Of a stretch of 64,000 nucleotides of DNA, positions 41,990 to 53,939 are shown in pieces; within the stretch, counting starts at the first letter, position 1; the number at the start of each line of letters is the position of its first letter. The notes below the pieces were generated by a model. It saw only the letters and a program-made list of their open reading frames with translations, had not been told where the DNA came from and searched no databases. The DNA is from Prorocentrum cordatum (Eukaryota; Sar; Dinophyceae; Prorocentrales; Prorocentraceae): contig CAUYUJ010014563.1 of the NCBI GenBank assembly GCA_963575745.1, positions 170,001-234,000 on the forward strand, given 5' to 3'. A program made the position numbers and the translations under genes.

Positions 41990-42935
41990 CAGCGGGCGAC
42001 AGGAGGAGGAGGAGGAGGAGGAGGAGGAGGGGGAGGAGGAAGAGACGCCGGACGACGAGCCGACGGTTTCTCGGTGCGGGCGCCAAGTCAGCCAGGACGC
42101 GCCGGACGGCGCCCACGGGGGGCCTGCCGCGGGACCGGAGGAGAGCTGGAGGTGAGGGGGGCCGCCCTCCTGTGAGCGTTTTCTTCTTCGGCACTGCGAC
42201 ATTGGGCGGAAGGGGGGGGAGGGGGCTCTAGCTCTGGACCTTTGCTGCATGCGACTTTGGGCAACAGCGCGTCCCACGGGGGAGACTCCACCTGCTTGGA
42301 ATCAGGCGCCAAAAACAGCCAAGATCTACTCCATGAGGGGAGGGGGTGGGGTGCGAGGGCCCGCGCCGATCGGTTAACTGACCATCGGCCCAATGTGGCC
42401 CAGCCAGGATCGGTGAGGTGTTCAGGTAACGCCCCCTGGAGAGGGGAGGTGGATGGGAGGGGTGTCGCTCCCTTGATCGGTCGAAGGAGGGGAGGGTCGA
42501 TTGAGGATCGGACGTCGATGTGACTTCCCCGCACCTCATGTCGTGAGAAAGCACGACGGCGGGCGTTTGGTAATCCCTGTCGGAAAATGGCATGCAGTGC
42601 GCACACGTTGGTCAAATAGATACACGCTGTGTGCACCAATGCCCAACAAGACAAGGCGGGCCACACGCGCGCGCCGCCGTGCGCGCATGTCAGAATCACT
42701 CAAAACCCATTGGCAGGTAACCACTGCACCCGGGGCGGCATCATACCCTAACCAGCTCTTGTGAATACGAAAGAGAGCACTATGGAGAGTAACAAGCAAC
42801 ACTTACATATGTATATACGTATCTAGATATACAAATAGATCGCTTTCTAGACAGGAAAGGCAAACTAGACTAAACCCACAAGGAACACCGTAAGGGAGAC
42901 GACAGGGAAGACGATGAGAGAGACCATACGGAGGA
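41990..42935. other. (GGA)n tract and unassigned sequence
   Basis: GGA repeats at 42003-42045. The rest shows no motif-bearing frame; 42810-42945 is A-rich with small GGAACACCG or ACGGAGGACC repeats. Confidence 0.45.
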
Positions 42936-43665
42936 CCATACATTAGCCTGACGAAGGACCCAACCATATGCAGTTGTGCGTGCCACAATTATAGATATCT
43001 TCTTCCGTGGCTCCCCCTATGGGGCCACGAAGCGTGTGAGGGGTGTGCCGAAATGGGTGCGGCGGACGCATGTGGACGGTGGCACTGGGGCCTTCGGTGG
43101 AGCTCCCTATGGGGCCACGAAGCGTGTGAGGGGTGTGCCGGCATCCGTGTTGGGGACGCATCTGGACTGTGAACTGGGGCCTTCGGTGGAGGCCACGAAA
43201 CGTGTGAGGGGTGCCGACATGGGTGTGGGGGACGCATGTGGACGATGGCACTGGGGCCTTCGGTGGAGCTCCCTATGGGGCCACGAAACGTGTGAGTGGT
43301 GTGCCGAAATGCGTGTTCGGAACGCATGTGGACGGTGGCGCTGGGGCATTCGGTGGAGCTCCCTATGAGGCCTCGAAACGTGTGAGGGGTGTGTCGACAT
43401 CCGTGTTGGGGACCCATCTGGACTGTGAACTGGGGCCTTCGGTGGAGGCCACGAAACGTGTGAGGGGTGTGCCGACATGGGTGTGGGGGACGCATGTGGA
43501 CGGTGGCACTGGGGCCTTCGGTGGAGCTCTCCTATGGGGCCACGAAACGCTGTACTAGAGTGGGGGGGACGCATGTGGACGGTGGGCACTGGGGCCTTCG
43601 GTGGAGCTCCCTATGAGGCACGAAACACTACACTGGGTGGGTGAACGCAAGGAAGAGGGGGGGAG
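42935..43665 (-). mobile_element. Composite minisatellite element, copy C (inverted)
   Basis: Read on the minus strand, the right module (43015-42940: GAAGAAGATATCTATAATTG, CAACTGCATATGGTTGGGTC, CTTCGTCAGG) is preceded by about seven minisatellite units of roughly 65-97 bp and a (CCT)-type tract at 43655-43695. The left TTTTGAAGA module is missing, so the copy is truncated or joined to the two-module repeat at 43702. Confidence 0.78.
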
Positions 43666-43701
43666 GGGAGAGGGAGGAGGGGGAGGAGAGAGGAGACAAG
43701 C

Positions 43702-43826
43702 TAGGTGCGCTCGCGTCATATCTGACGTCCTACCCCTCCCTCCCATCCCTTACCATCTATCCGCGCTGATTTTGTCTCTATCCGTGCGTGTCTTGCGTGC
43801 GCGCGTGCGTCTGGGTGCGTGCGTGC

Positions 43827-43873
<47 letters not shown>

Positions 43874-43902
43874 TGTGTGCGTGCGTGTGTGCGTGGTGGT
43901 GG

Positions 43903-43933
<31 letters not shown>

Positions 43934-44135
43934 GGTGGTGGTGGTGGTGGTGGTGGTGGTGGTGGTGGTGGTGGTGGTGGTGGTGGTGGTGGTGGTGGTG
44001 GTGGTGCGGCGCGGTGGTGGCGGGCGGATGGGCGCGCGAGAAAGAGGCCCGCGCTGGGGTGAGAACACCATCCTGAACGACGGAGGCCAAACACCGATCC
44101 GAAAATGAGGCCCACGCTGCAGCGGGAGCACGATT
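43702..44135. repeat. Two-module dispersed repeat, copy 2, with (GTGC)n and (GGT)n
   Basis: Modules at 43702-43785 and 44070-44130 match 4679-4760 and 5010-5070. Between them are GTGC repeats (43790-43890) and about 37 GGT triplets (43892-44006). Confidence 0.8.
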
Positions 44136-44239
44136 CGGAATGATTCGGGAGCAGAAATGAGGCCGGCGCCTCAGCGAGAGCAGCATTTTGGAAAAACAAA
44201 AAAAAACGCAGGCGAAAACCCAACTCCCAGGAATCCTGT

Positions 44240-44336
44240 GTGTAAACAACGGGAGGAGGAGGAGGAGGAGGAGGAGGAGGAGGAAAACGCGGGGACCGTC
44301 TCTTCAAAACGAGGACCCAACAACACAGGTGGGTTG
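44240..44336 (-). mobile_element. Composite element left end, copy E (fragment)
   Basis: On the minus strand: CCAACCCACCTGTGTTGTTG, GGTCCTCGTTTTGAAGAGAC, GGTCCCCGCGTT, then (CCT)n. It abuts the right end of copy D exactly at about 44336, so the two elements lie back to back in tandem. Confidence 0.75.
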
Positions 44337-46329
44337 GGAATTATCCTGGCGAAGGACCCAACCATATGCAGTTGTGGGTACCGCAATTGTGAAAATCTTC
44401 TTTGGTGGAACTCCCTATGGGGCCACGAAGCGCTGCACTGGGTGGGGGGGAACGCTGTTCTGGGTGAGTGGTGTGTCAAGTAAGATTTCCGGGGCGCATG
44501 CGGACGGTCCCACTGGGGGCTTCGGTGGAGCTCCCTATGGGGCCACGAAACGCTGTACTGGGTAAGTGAAAATGCCAAATTGGGCTTCAGGGAGGCATGC
44601 GGACTGTGGCGCTGGGGCCTTCGGTGGAACTCCCTATGGGGCCACGAAACGCTGTACTGGGTGGGTGAAAATGCCAAATTGGGCTTCCGGGGCGCATGCG
44701 GACGGTCCCACTGGGGGCTTCGGTGGAGCTCACTAAGGTGCCACGAAACGCTGTATTGGGTGGGTAAAAATGCCAGGTTGGGTTTTCGGGACGCATGCGG
44801 ACGGTGGCACTGGGGCCTTCCTTGGAGTTCCCTATGGGGCCACGAAATTCTGGACTGGGTGGGTGAAAATGCCACAATGGGTGTTTCGGGACGCTTGTGG
44901 ATGGTCCCACTGGGGCCTTCGGTGGAGCTCCCTGTGGGGCCACGAAACGCTGCACTGGGTGTGTGAAAATGCCACATTGAGCGTGCGGGACGCATGCGGA
45001 CGGTAGCACTGGGGCCTTCGGTGGAGCTCCCTGTGGGGCCACGAAACGCTGTACTGGGTGACTGAAAATGCCAAATTGGGCTTCCGGGACGCATGCGGAC
45101 GGTCCCATTGGGGCCTCGGTGGAGCTCACTAAGGGGCCACGAAACGCTGTACTGAGTGGGGGGGACGCATGTGGTCGGTAGCACCGTGACCTTCGGTGGG
45201 GCTCCCTATGGGGCCACGAAACGCTGTACTGAGTGGGGGGGGCGCATGTGGACGGTGCACTGGGGCCTTCGGTGGAGCTCCCTATGGGGCCACGAAGCGT
45301 GTACTGAGTGGGGGGGACGCATGTGGACGGTGGCACTGGGGCCTTCGGTGGAGCTCCTATGGGCCACGAAGCGCTGTACTGAGTGGGACGCATGTGGACG
45401 GTGGCACTGGGGCCTTCGGTGGAGCTCCCTATGGGGCCACGAAACGCGCTGTACGTGAGGGGGGGGGGGGCCATGTTTACGGTGGACTGGCTGGGGCCTT
45501 CGGTGGAGCTCCCTATGGGGCCACGAAGCGCTGTACTGAGTGGGGGGACGCATGTGGACGGTGGCACTGGGGCCTTCGGTGGAGCTCCCTATGGGGCCAC
45601 GAAACGCTGTACTGAGTGGGGGGACGCATGTGGACGGTGGCACTGGGGCCTTCGGTGGAGCTCCCTATGGGGCCACGAAACGCTGTACTGAGTGGGGGGG
45701 ACGCATGTGGACGGTGGCACTGGGGCCTTCGGTGGAGCTCCCTATGGGGCCACGAAACGCTGTACTGAGTTGGGGGGACGCATGTGGACGGTGGCAGCAT
45801 GGGGCCTTCGGTGGACTGCTCCTCCCTATGGGCCACGAAACGCTGTACTGAGTGGGGGACGCAATGTGGACGGGGCACTGGGGCCTTCGGTGGAGCTCTT
45901 TATGTGGCCACGCGCTGTACTGAGTGGGGGGGACGCATGTGGACGGTGGCACTGGAGCCTTCAGTGGAGCTGCCTATGGGGCCACGAAACGCGGTACTGA
46001 GTGGGGGGGACGCGTGTGGACGGTGGCACTGGGGCCCTCGGTGAAGCTCCCTCTGGGGCCACGAAACGCTGTACTGAGTGGGGGGGACGCATGTGGACGG
46101 TGGCACTGGGGCCTTCGGTGGAGCTCCGTATGGGGCTACGAAGCGCTGTACTGGGTGGGTGAAACGCAGGGAAGGGGGGAGGAGGGAGGAGTGGGAGGAG
46201 GAGGGGGAGGAGGAGAGGAGAGGAGGATGAGGAGGAGGAGGAGGAGGAGGAGGAGAAAGAGGAGGAGGAGGAGGAGAACGCGGGGACCGTCTCTTCAAAA
46301 CGAGGACCCAACAACACAGGTTAGTTGGG
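44337..46329 (-). mobile_element. Composite minisatellite element, copy D (largest)
   Basis: On the minus strand: left module 46329-46275 (CCTGTGTTGTTGGGTCC, TCGTTTTGAAGAGACGG), (CCT)n at 46270-46195, then more than twenty minisatellite units, then the right module 44410-44337 (GAAGATTTTCACAATTGCGG, CAACTGCATATGGTTGGGTC, CTTCGCCAGGATAATT). Units nearest the left module are about 77 bp and nearly identical; those from 44400 to 45150 are about 97 bp with an extra AAATGCCANNTTGGG block, so two unit subtypes are sorted along the array. Confidence 0.85.
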
Positions 46330-46689
46330 AAATATATGTATAACATGTGCAGACAAATTGCAGGTGCAGAATTAGAGATACGCTTCTTCAGGTAAGCATC
46401 GGTCAGAAATCTGCCCGCACGCACTCGCTGAAACCATGGGCATACCGTAGCTCGGCTACCATGCTGTCGACGAGAACCATGCGGGCCACACGCGCGCATG
46501 TCGAAACCATTCACCAATCATCGCGCACCCACAAGCTCTGTCAAATCATACCTCGCGGGCCACACGCGCACGTCTCCGCGGGCACCCGTCGAATACATTC
46601 CAGAACCACTGGCCGTCTCAACATCTCAGCACTTTAGGACAGAGGACCAGTTACGCCAGGATTTCTCAATCTCAGCCTTCGCGCGCGCA

Positions 46690-47090
46690 CTTCCTCATCT
46701 CCCTCATCCGCATAATCGTCATCATCCTCGTCAGCGTCATCATTGCCACCGTCGTCAACATCATCATCATCACCATTATTACGATCGTCGTCGTCATCAT
46801 CCCCAGGGTCGTCATCATCATCATCATCATCATCATCATCAGCCGCAGCATCATTATCATCACCGTCGTCATGATCTTCATCGTCATCATCATCATCACC
46901 ACCATCATCGTCATCATCATCATCATCATCATCATCATCAACGCCATCGTCGCTGTCGTTCCCTCGTAATGATGAGTTTCATCGCCGCTAGCGACATCAT
47001 CGAGTCATCACCATCACCTCCATCAACATCACCCTGATCGTCGTTGTCATCACCCCCATCATCCGCACCAACATATTGATCAACATCGTC
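46690..47090. repeat. (CAT)n/(CGT) trinucleotide tract
   Basis: CAT or ATC triplets mixed with CGT or GTC over about 400 bp. It is similar in kind to the 6695-7615 array but in the complementary orientation. Confidence 0.9.
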
Positions 47091-47099
47091 GTCGTCGTT

Positions 47100-49690
47100 G
47101 TCGTCGCCCTCGTGATCAGCACCACCAGCATCATTATCGTCGTGAGAACTCGTTCGCTCGAGGCACGGGCCTGCATGAGAAGGGCTCTCTCTTCACTACG
47201 CCAGTTGAGTTGTGCCGACAAGTTGTGGGTGTGAGGGTGGGATGTTGGCACGAGCGTTTGAGGTGGTCACGCACGCAGGCGAGCAAAGTGAATTCTCTGT
47301 CTCGACCCCCGCCACCGCGCACTTCAACAGTGTATGGCGCACGATCTCTCACATGAACACGTGAAGAAAAATGACCTCTGGCCGATGGGTATCGCCCCCC
47401 CTCATCCGTGTCAAGTGCTACACCGCGGTGCACACTCGTTGATTCGAAGAGATCCCGTTTCTAAAAATACGTCCCTCCAGATCCGGTGCGGGGCACCTGC
47501 GCGCTCCGCCGCGCGTGCCTGCCAAAATCACGCCCGCAGGGTTTCTGCCAAGGCTGAGGCATAGGGATTCGAAAACTGTATGAAACATGTGAGGGCCAGC
47601 CCAAAACATACAAACCGTATGCAATGCTTCCTGTCTAGAAACAGGTGTCTTTGAACATTCTGCCACATCAAACCGCTGCGGGTCACACGCTCGCGCATGT
47701 CGGACACCTTCGATAACAGCTGCGCTTCCGGAAACCCTGTCAAACCAAAACCATAAATCCGTCCAGAACCTCTTTGGTTTCCGACCCATCCCAACGCAGA
47801 GGTGTTCGAGCACATACGAAAACCAATGAGGCCTCAGCAAATCTGCGGCAGGATTCGGAGTTCCTGCGGGCGCGCACATTCTCTTTTCACCGTCACCAAC
47901 ACTATTGTTATCATGATCGTCACCGTCACCACTGCTATCGCCGTCGCCATCTACATCTGTCATCGTCTTCGAAGACAGCCGTCCTCAAGAAGTGAGGACG
48001 GAAGTTTCCACATGTGTCAGCCTTCTCTGCGGTGCTTGAACAATCGCCACACTGAGTGTTGCAAAGGGATTGGGCCGTATAGGTTGCAACCACATGTACC
48101 TCACCAAACTCAGATTGCACATGGAAACGAATTTTCACGATTCGGAGTCCACGCTGGCAAGCATTGTTCTGCATCGGAATGCATCGCGTTGCTTGACACT
48201 AAGTACGGCACAACGTAGGATGGCGCCTCACAGCGCAGCCTGAAGGAATACATCATGCCACAGTATCGCAGACAATATCTCAGCACACATAGCGCAGGAC
48301 GGCATAGAAGGGCGTGCACAACTTCGACTGGACAATGCTGACAAACGTACACTGCACGGTACTGCATGGCTGTCCGGCAGCAGGGCAGCTGTCAGCAGGC
48401 CGTGGGAGAGCACAGCGCACGACAGGGGAGAACAGACCATCATTGCAAAGCAAAGCTGCGCATAGCAGACTACACCACAGCACAGCACAGCATCTATTGT
48501 GGAGCATGGCGGACAGCGTGTGCTTCAAAAGCGACACGTGATAAGCATGTAGCAAGCGAAATCTCAGGTAACACCACACACGCGCGCCAGGGTAACAATT
48601 GGCCCGCGAACCGTTGACCGTACATGCCATAACCGAGCCGAGCATAGCATGTTATGCGATGGTAACCGTGCCATCGCATATTCGAGCATAGTAAATCAGT
48701 AAATCTGGAATTATGTCGTTAGCTTGTCGTCTGTCAGTAACTAGGGAAACCACTACTGTTGGTTGCGCCAGGGTCACTTGATATTGGCAGCGTCTGCTTC
48801 GCTTAGCCAGTGTGCTGCTTCAGATTGTGGCAGGTCTGCATAAGCACGCTGTCTGCTGGGAAACGGAAGGAACGGCGTCCGCGCCTACGCATCGAATTCT
48901 TGAAAAGGCGTACTTGATGCTTGTGCTTCGCATCCAAGCCCAAGCAGCCTAGCTGACAACTGGTACAGCCCTCTCAGGAAGCACAGAAATACGCCCTCGG
49001 CGAGGGCAGCTAAAAAACAACACTCAAAATCCCCCCATCCGCATCTCTCAAACCTCCGACCCGCTCCCAGTCCTCTTCCCGACTCCGATGCTGGTCCTCC
49101 CTCGCCTTACTCAGGGACGCGCTACCCCGGGTCAGCACCAAACCGGGTTGGCCATGGCCCTGTCGCGAAGCCTGGCCAGCCGCCGAGCAGCTCCCAAACC
49201 CGTGTCGGCGGAGGGTGAAGGGGGGAATCTGCCCCACGCGGTTCCCAAACCCAGGGCAGCGAGAGGGGATTGGCTGACTCCCGCTCAGCGCTGACCCCCA
49301 TTACGTGAGCCCCGACGCATCTTCCTCGTACTCTATCCCTTGCACCCCCCTTCCATTTTGGCTCCAGACTCCGTGCAGTGAGGGCTTCCCCCTCGTGCAG
49401 AATTGGACACCGCCACTCCGCGGCAGCTTTCGTCCCATCCCCCCCGCCCGCCCCAGGTGTGGAGCTCTGCACCGGCGTGCAGGGCCGTCCCGGCACAGCG
49501 CCCTCCTCGAGCTGCGTCGACCGCCAGCCCGCGGCAGCGGCTGCAGGACCTTCGGCCGCGGCGCCTGCACGCGCGGGCCGCCAGCGTGGCGCGCCACGTC
49601 GGAAACGGAGGCGCTCGCGTGCGACCTTGCGCGGGCAGCTTGCGCGCCCGTGTCGCGACACGGGGCTGGCCGTGGCCGCTCCAGGCCCCA
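47100..49690. other. Noncoding, no gene recognised
   Basis: Mixed-composition sequence rich in GCACAGCGCA and GCATGTCG motifs, with no domain in any frame. A leader-like 12-nt match (CCATTTTGGCTC at 49353-49364, plus strand) lacks the rest of the leader. Confidence 0.45.
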
Positions 49691-49698
49691 GCCTGGGC

Positions 49699-49808
49699 GA
49701 GCAACGACATATGTACATGTACGCCCTCCGCGGTCTTGCCTGCACGAACGTCCGCGTTGACACGCACTCCAGGGGAAACTAACCACGTACGTGTACATAT
49801 GTTGCTGG
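49699..49808. repeat. Inverted repeat around GTACATATGT
   Basis: Arms GCAACGACATATGTACATG (about 49702-49720) and, on the opposite strand, GCAACATATGTACACGTACG (49805-49786), enclosing about 65 bp. Confidence 0.65.
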
Positions 49809-50008
49809 CCTCTGACAGCCCCTCCTCGCGCGGCGCTCGCCCGCGGCAGCGCGGCGGCCGCGGCCTCGTGGGCGGCCTCCGAGGCGCCGGAGCGACGGCC
49901 CCCGAGCGCCGAGCACACGGAGAAAGCCCTCCGCCCTGGCTTCTGTCAGGGCGTCGACTTCTCGGGAGAAGGGGCAGTAGGAAGGCACCAGCTATACACC
50001 AACGCCGA

Positions 50009-50114
50009 TCCTGGCCAGGATCACCCTGGGCCCAGGATCGGTGTATACGCCCTCCTGCCTTGCGCAAGAAGGCATATACACCGATCCTGGGCCCAGGGTG
50101 ATCCTGGGCCAGGA
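50009..50114. repeat. Long near-perfect hairpin, about 50-bp stem
   Basis: The arm from about 50011 (CTGGCCAGGATCACCCTGGG, CCCAGGATCGGTGTATACGC) pairs with 50113-50064 (CTGGCCCAGGATCACCCTGG, GCCCAGGATCGGTGTATATG), with only a few mismatches and a tiny TGCGCA loop. It could be a MITE, a small-RNA precursor or a palindromic element. Related CCTGGGCCCAG blocks at 51262 and 51332 suggest a dispersed family. Confidence 0.85.
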
Positions 50115-50521
50115 CGGTGCCCTCCGGGGCAGGACGGGCAAGCAGGCATGGACTGGACCGAGCCGCGAAACATCGGACTCCATCGGAAACGCATCGGACC
50201 GCCAGCGAACCGCCCGGCGTCGAGACGAGATCGGATCGCCGCAGCGCCTGGCTCTGGCTGGAGGAGGAGGAGGAGGAGGAGGAGGTGGCCCTGGCCGATG
50301 CTGGTGAAACGAGGGCGCTCGCGTGCGGCCGCACGCGGGCAGCTTGCGCGCCAGTGCCGGCGAGGTCGGCCCGGCTCCTCCTGCGGCGCTCTCGAGTGCC
50401 AGGCCCCGCGGAAGGCCCTCTGCTCGCGGGCGGAGCCGGGGGGGGGGGCTGCTGTCGCTCCGTGGGTGCTCGTGCAGCAGGAGCTCGACCACAAGGAAGC
50501 TCCCACGGCCCGAAGGGGCCC

Positions 50522-50680
50522 ACGGACACACAGATAGATCGGCACAAAGCCAAGGGTGCCCCACATTTTCCAACATGTTCTGGGTTTTCGTCTTCCCCCC
50601 ACTGCCCAGACTTTCCAATCTTGTCCTGGGAGTCGTCGATCAATCGCGTCTGTGTGTGTGCGCGTTCCCCTCCTGATAAC
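50522..50680. repeat. 165-bp dispersed repeat, copy 2
   Basis: Same order of landmarks as 9366-9530, including the CGTCTTCCCCCC and TCCTGGGAGTCG blocks. Confidence 0.75.
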
Positions 50681-50689
50681 CCTGAGACC

Positions 50690-52300
50690 TCAGGATGTCA
50701 ATTGATGTTTTGACCCCAGAAACCCAGGGCACTTTGGAATCAAGACAGGTGCTTCTTGGAATGGGCTTCCACTGTACCCCTCCCCCCCATTTGTCCCTTT
50801 TTCTCTGGAAGACGAAAAAACAGCATAAGCATAAACTGTTGGCGCTCCGCGCGCATTTCGTGGATCCGCGCTGGACCCCCCTCCCTGGCGCGCTCCGCGC
50901 GCCAGAGGCGGCAAAAGTTCGTGTCTATGGCGTTTTTGTTTTGTCGATTTCCCTCGTCGTCCTCACCCTCGGCCTCGCTCCACGTCACCCTGCCCCAACG
51001 TCCGCACCATCCCTCCCCCCCCGTCGCCCGCCCCCACAGAGCCGCGCGCGCCGCGTCGCAGCCTCTGGCCGCACCGCGCAGAGACCGACCCCCGCCGCTC
51101 AGCCGCTCGCCGCGAACGCGAACGCCGCCGCCGCGGCGACGCCCCCCCCCGCCGCCGGCAAGGAGGCCGTGGTGGCGTTCCGCCAGAAAGGGCGGGCGCT
51201 CGCGCTCGCGCCTGTAGGGCAGCGAAATCCATACATGCCCACTGCCCCACGGCGGACCAATCCTGGGCCCAGAAGCGATGCATATCCACTCCTGGCCAAG
51301 CCAGGAGGGCGCATGACACCGTCCCTGGGCCCAGGGCGGGCCAGGCCTGAGCAGTGGATGTGTACATGTCCCGTCGCCCTAGCCTGCGCGGCGGGACAGC
51401 TGCTGCGCCCACTCCCCGTCTTCGCCCTCCGCCTCTGCCTGCCGCGCCCGCAGCAAGATCCTGCGCATCTCCAGGTCCTCGCCGGCACAGGGGGAAGCGA
51501 ACCTCATAGCTGTTCCGAAGCGCTCCAGATTGTTTTGGGAACGCCCTGGAGCGCACTTGAACGATTCATCGATCGATCCTCATCTGAGGCCGCGGGCTTG
51601 CAGTTAGCGCACCTGTGCAAGTGGGAGACGCCATCAAAGATTTTTGAGACCCCCTAGTACGGTAGTAGGGATTTTTTCGGATCCAGTCCTAGGTTTTCCA
51701 GGTCGGCCCACGGCATTTCCAATTCGGAAGCCATTTTTCTGGCGCAGGATTCGAGCGAGCCCCGTTTCCTATTTCGCCGCGGTGGGCGGTCGTCGAGCTT
51801 CGCAAGCTGCTGGTTGGGCACCCAAGGACGGGGAATATTCCTCGAGCCTCTCCAGGATCGAGGAATATACGTTCAGTCGTTCGTGCATATACATACGCAC
51901 ATGCGTCGCAGTTACATGTGTGTATGCATGAACATGTGAAAGTACGTGCGAGCACCCCCCCCATGGGAAGGCGTATGTCCGTGATATATGGGTGCCGTGG
52001 GCGACCCTGTAGATGATGATGGTCACGATGGTGTGCGACCCTGTATTTGGGTGCCATGGGCTATGTGTGTAGGGCGCGATGATGATGGTAATGTATGGGT
52101 GCCCCGGGACAGGATAGACTGATCAGTGCTTTTGGTGCCACCGAAGGACGGCTCGGGATGAAAAGCCGGCCGCTGGGGGGAGGGGTCGAGACTTCTGGGG
52201 GTCCACGGTGTGAACAGATCACGACGTCGGAGGTCCGAGCTGCCGCGAGCCCCCGAAGACCCAGGGTCGTGAATGTTGTAAATACCGGATTTACCCGGGG
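50690..52300. other. No gene recognised; partial module Q
   Basis: Contains GGCGCTCCGCGCGC twice (50842 and 50888), as in module Q, and a CCTGGGCCCAG-rich patch at 51260-51340. Frames here lack recognisable domains. Confidence 0.45.
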
Positions 52301-52309
52301 GGATTCCTT

Positions 52310-52400
52310 TGGGAATCCGAAGGCATCTTCTTATTAAGGAATCACTAGGAATCCTTGCTACTAGAAAATACTAAGGAATCCCTGGGGAATTCCGCGGCCC
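52310..52400. repeat. Short AAGGAATC repeat
   Basis: GGGAATCC, AAGGAATCACTAGGAATCC and AAGGAATCCC in series; a small member of the dispersed family. Confidence 0.7.
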
Positions 52401-52620
52401 CGAAGCAACCTCTACATTCCCTGGGAATTCCCTCGGAGGATCTGGTCACGGGGGCGGTCCAGGGTCTGGTCCAGTCTGGAGGGCCGGAAAAAACTCCTAG
52501 GAAACCTCAACGGAAACCACCACTGGGGTTGCCATATGGTTCGCGCGGTTATTCTGGATAGGGTGGTTCACATCGACTTGCGAAAGTACTGGGAAACATG
52601 TTGTAGACAGGTTGTGAACG

Positions 52621-52665
52621 CGGGGGGGGGGGGGAAAAAAAAAACAAAAAAAAAAAAAAAAAAAC
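52621..52665. repeat. G13-14 and A-rich homopolymer run
   Basis: A run of G is followed by about 30 A with one C. ACATGT occurs on both sides (52592 and 52665), which could be a short target duplication around a poly(A)-tailed insertion, but the interval is too short to show it. Confidence 0.6.
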
Positions 52666-53750
52666 ATGTAGCAACTACCTGACTTGTTTCGGGGTAAGTG
52701 AGGACACAAAAAAATATGCTAGGAAGTCAAAACTCCTCTCCAGTGGAATTATGACCTGCGTGTCCGTGGAAACCACGATCCAGAGTAGGACACGCGAGAA
52801 AACAAAACGAGAGGCGAGGAGGCGGAGGAGGAGAAGGAGACGGAAACGGACGATGGGGGAGGAAGGAAGAAGCGGAGGAGGAGGACGGTATGCTTTTGGG
52901 CAAGGACGGGCAGTTCGAAACTTCTGGGGCGAACAGCGAGCCGCGTCGGCATCGGGGAGCAAACTCCACGACGGCAGCGCGACGTTCTGGCGCGCGCAGC
53001 ATGCCTTGATCCCACCAGAGGCTTTGGAACGCGTTGCACATTTGTGCGCGAGCGTTCGTCCTGCGCCAGGATGCTGAGCTGTCCTTGCGCGAAGGGCTCC
53101 TGGTCGCCTAAATCCAAATGGGCCCCGCGACGAAAGCCAGCAGCGCGTGGGGAACAGAGAAGGATTGCAACGCAACCCGGGCAACATTCGAAACGCCGCC
53201 TGGCATCGCACCCGCGACGCGCGCGCGAACTGCAGTCGCACTGGACCACCCCAGTTCGTTGGAGAGCACGGGCCATCCGAAGTCTCTAATACTCCCACAC
53301 ACGCATGAAACTTGCGATGGTTCCAATTAGACAATGCACTCCCTGGCGCTACTTTGTCGGCGTGAAAAAACAGCGCAAAGAACCCGTCACGCGCGCGAAT
53401 AGTCTCGAGCAGCAAAGCCATGGTGATTTGGACACAGCACGTGCCCTCACAGGAAGCCCACGAGGCGTCGCACGCGCGCCCCCGCGCGCCCACGGCGGAA
53501 CGCGCCCGCGGACGGAAGCGAAACCTTTTGAAGCAATGGCTTTTGAAGCAATGGCCCAGGCGATGTCCGTCCAAGCGCCATCGCCTCCTGATGGCGAGCT
53601 CGCGCGGGCACCGAGAATGATTGGGGCAACCCCTCCTTCTCAATATTAGCCGTGAGCTGCGACGTCGCAGCGCATGTGGCACGCGAGTTTCGGCCGAACT
53701 GCGAGCGCCCGGCTCTCGAGGCCCGACATCGCAAACGAAAGCGCCCTCGA

Positions 53751-53771
53751 TTCGAGCCAAAGTGGCTACGC
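53751..53771 (-). other. Possible diverged spliced-leader relic
   Basis: The minus strand reads GCGTAGCCACTTTGGCTCGA: 17 of 21 positions match the leader. The open frames downstream of it show no recognised domain. It is weaker than the other three leader matches and could be chance in GC-rich DNA. Confidence 0.45.
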
Positions 53772-53939
53772 AGCGGCGCGCGCAGGGGGCCCAACGGGCG
53801 CGGCCCCACCCCGACGTTGTCTCCACGTCTCCCCCCTCCTTGCCCCCGCCCGCCCCCCGCTTCAGGGAAGCTCGTCTCTGGTGATGTCTAATCATGGGGT
53901 CGCCTGTTTTTCTGCGATCCTCGGCGGCTCAGCGGCCCA

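Noticed and set aside
49353-49367. Plus-strand spliced-leader relic
   Set aside because: Only the 12-nt core CCATTTTGGCTC matches; the upstream CCGTAG part is absent and no gene-like frame follows.
52675-53895. 406-codon minus-strand frame below the weak leader match
   Set aside because: Amino-acid use is Arg/Cys/Ser-skewed, it contains no recognisable domain, and the antisense strand is similarly open. The leader match is only 17 of 21.
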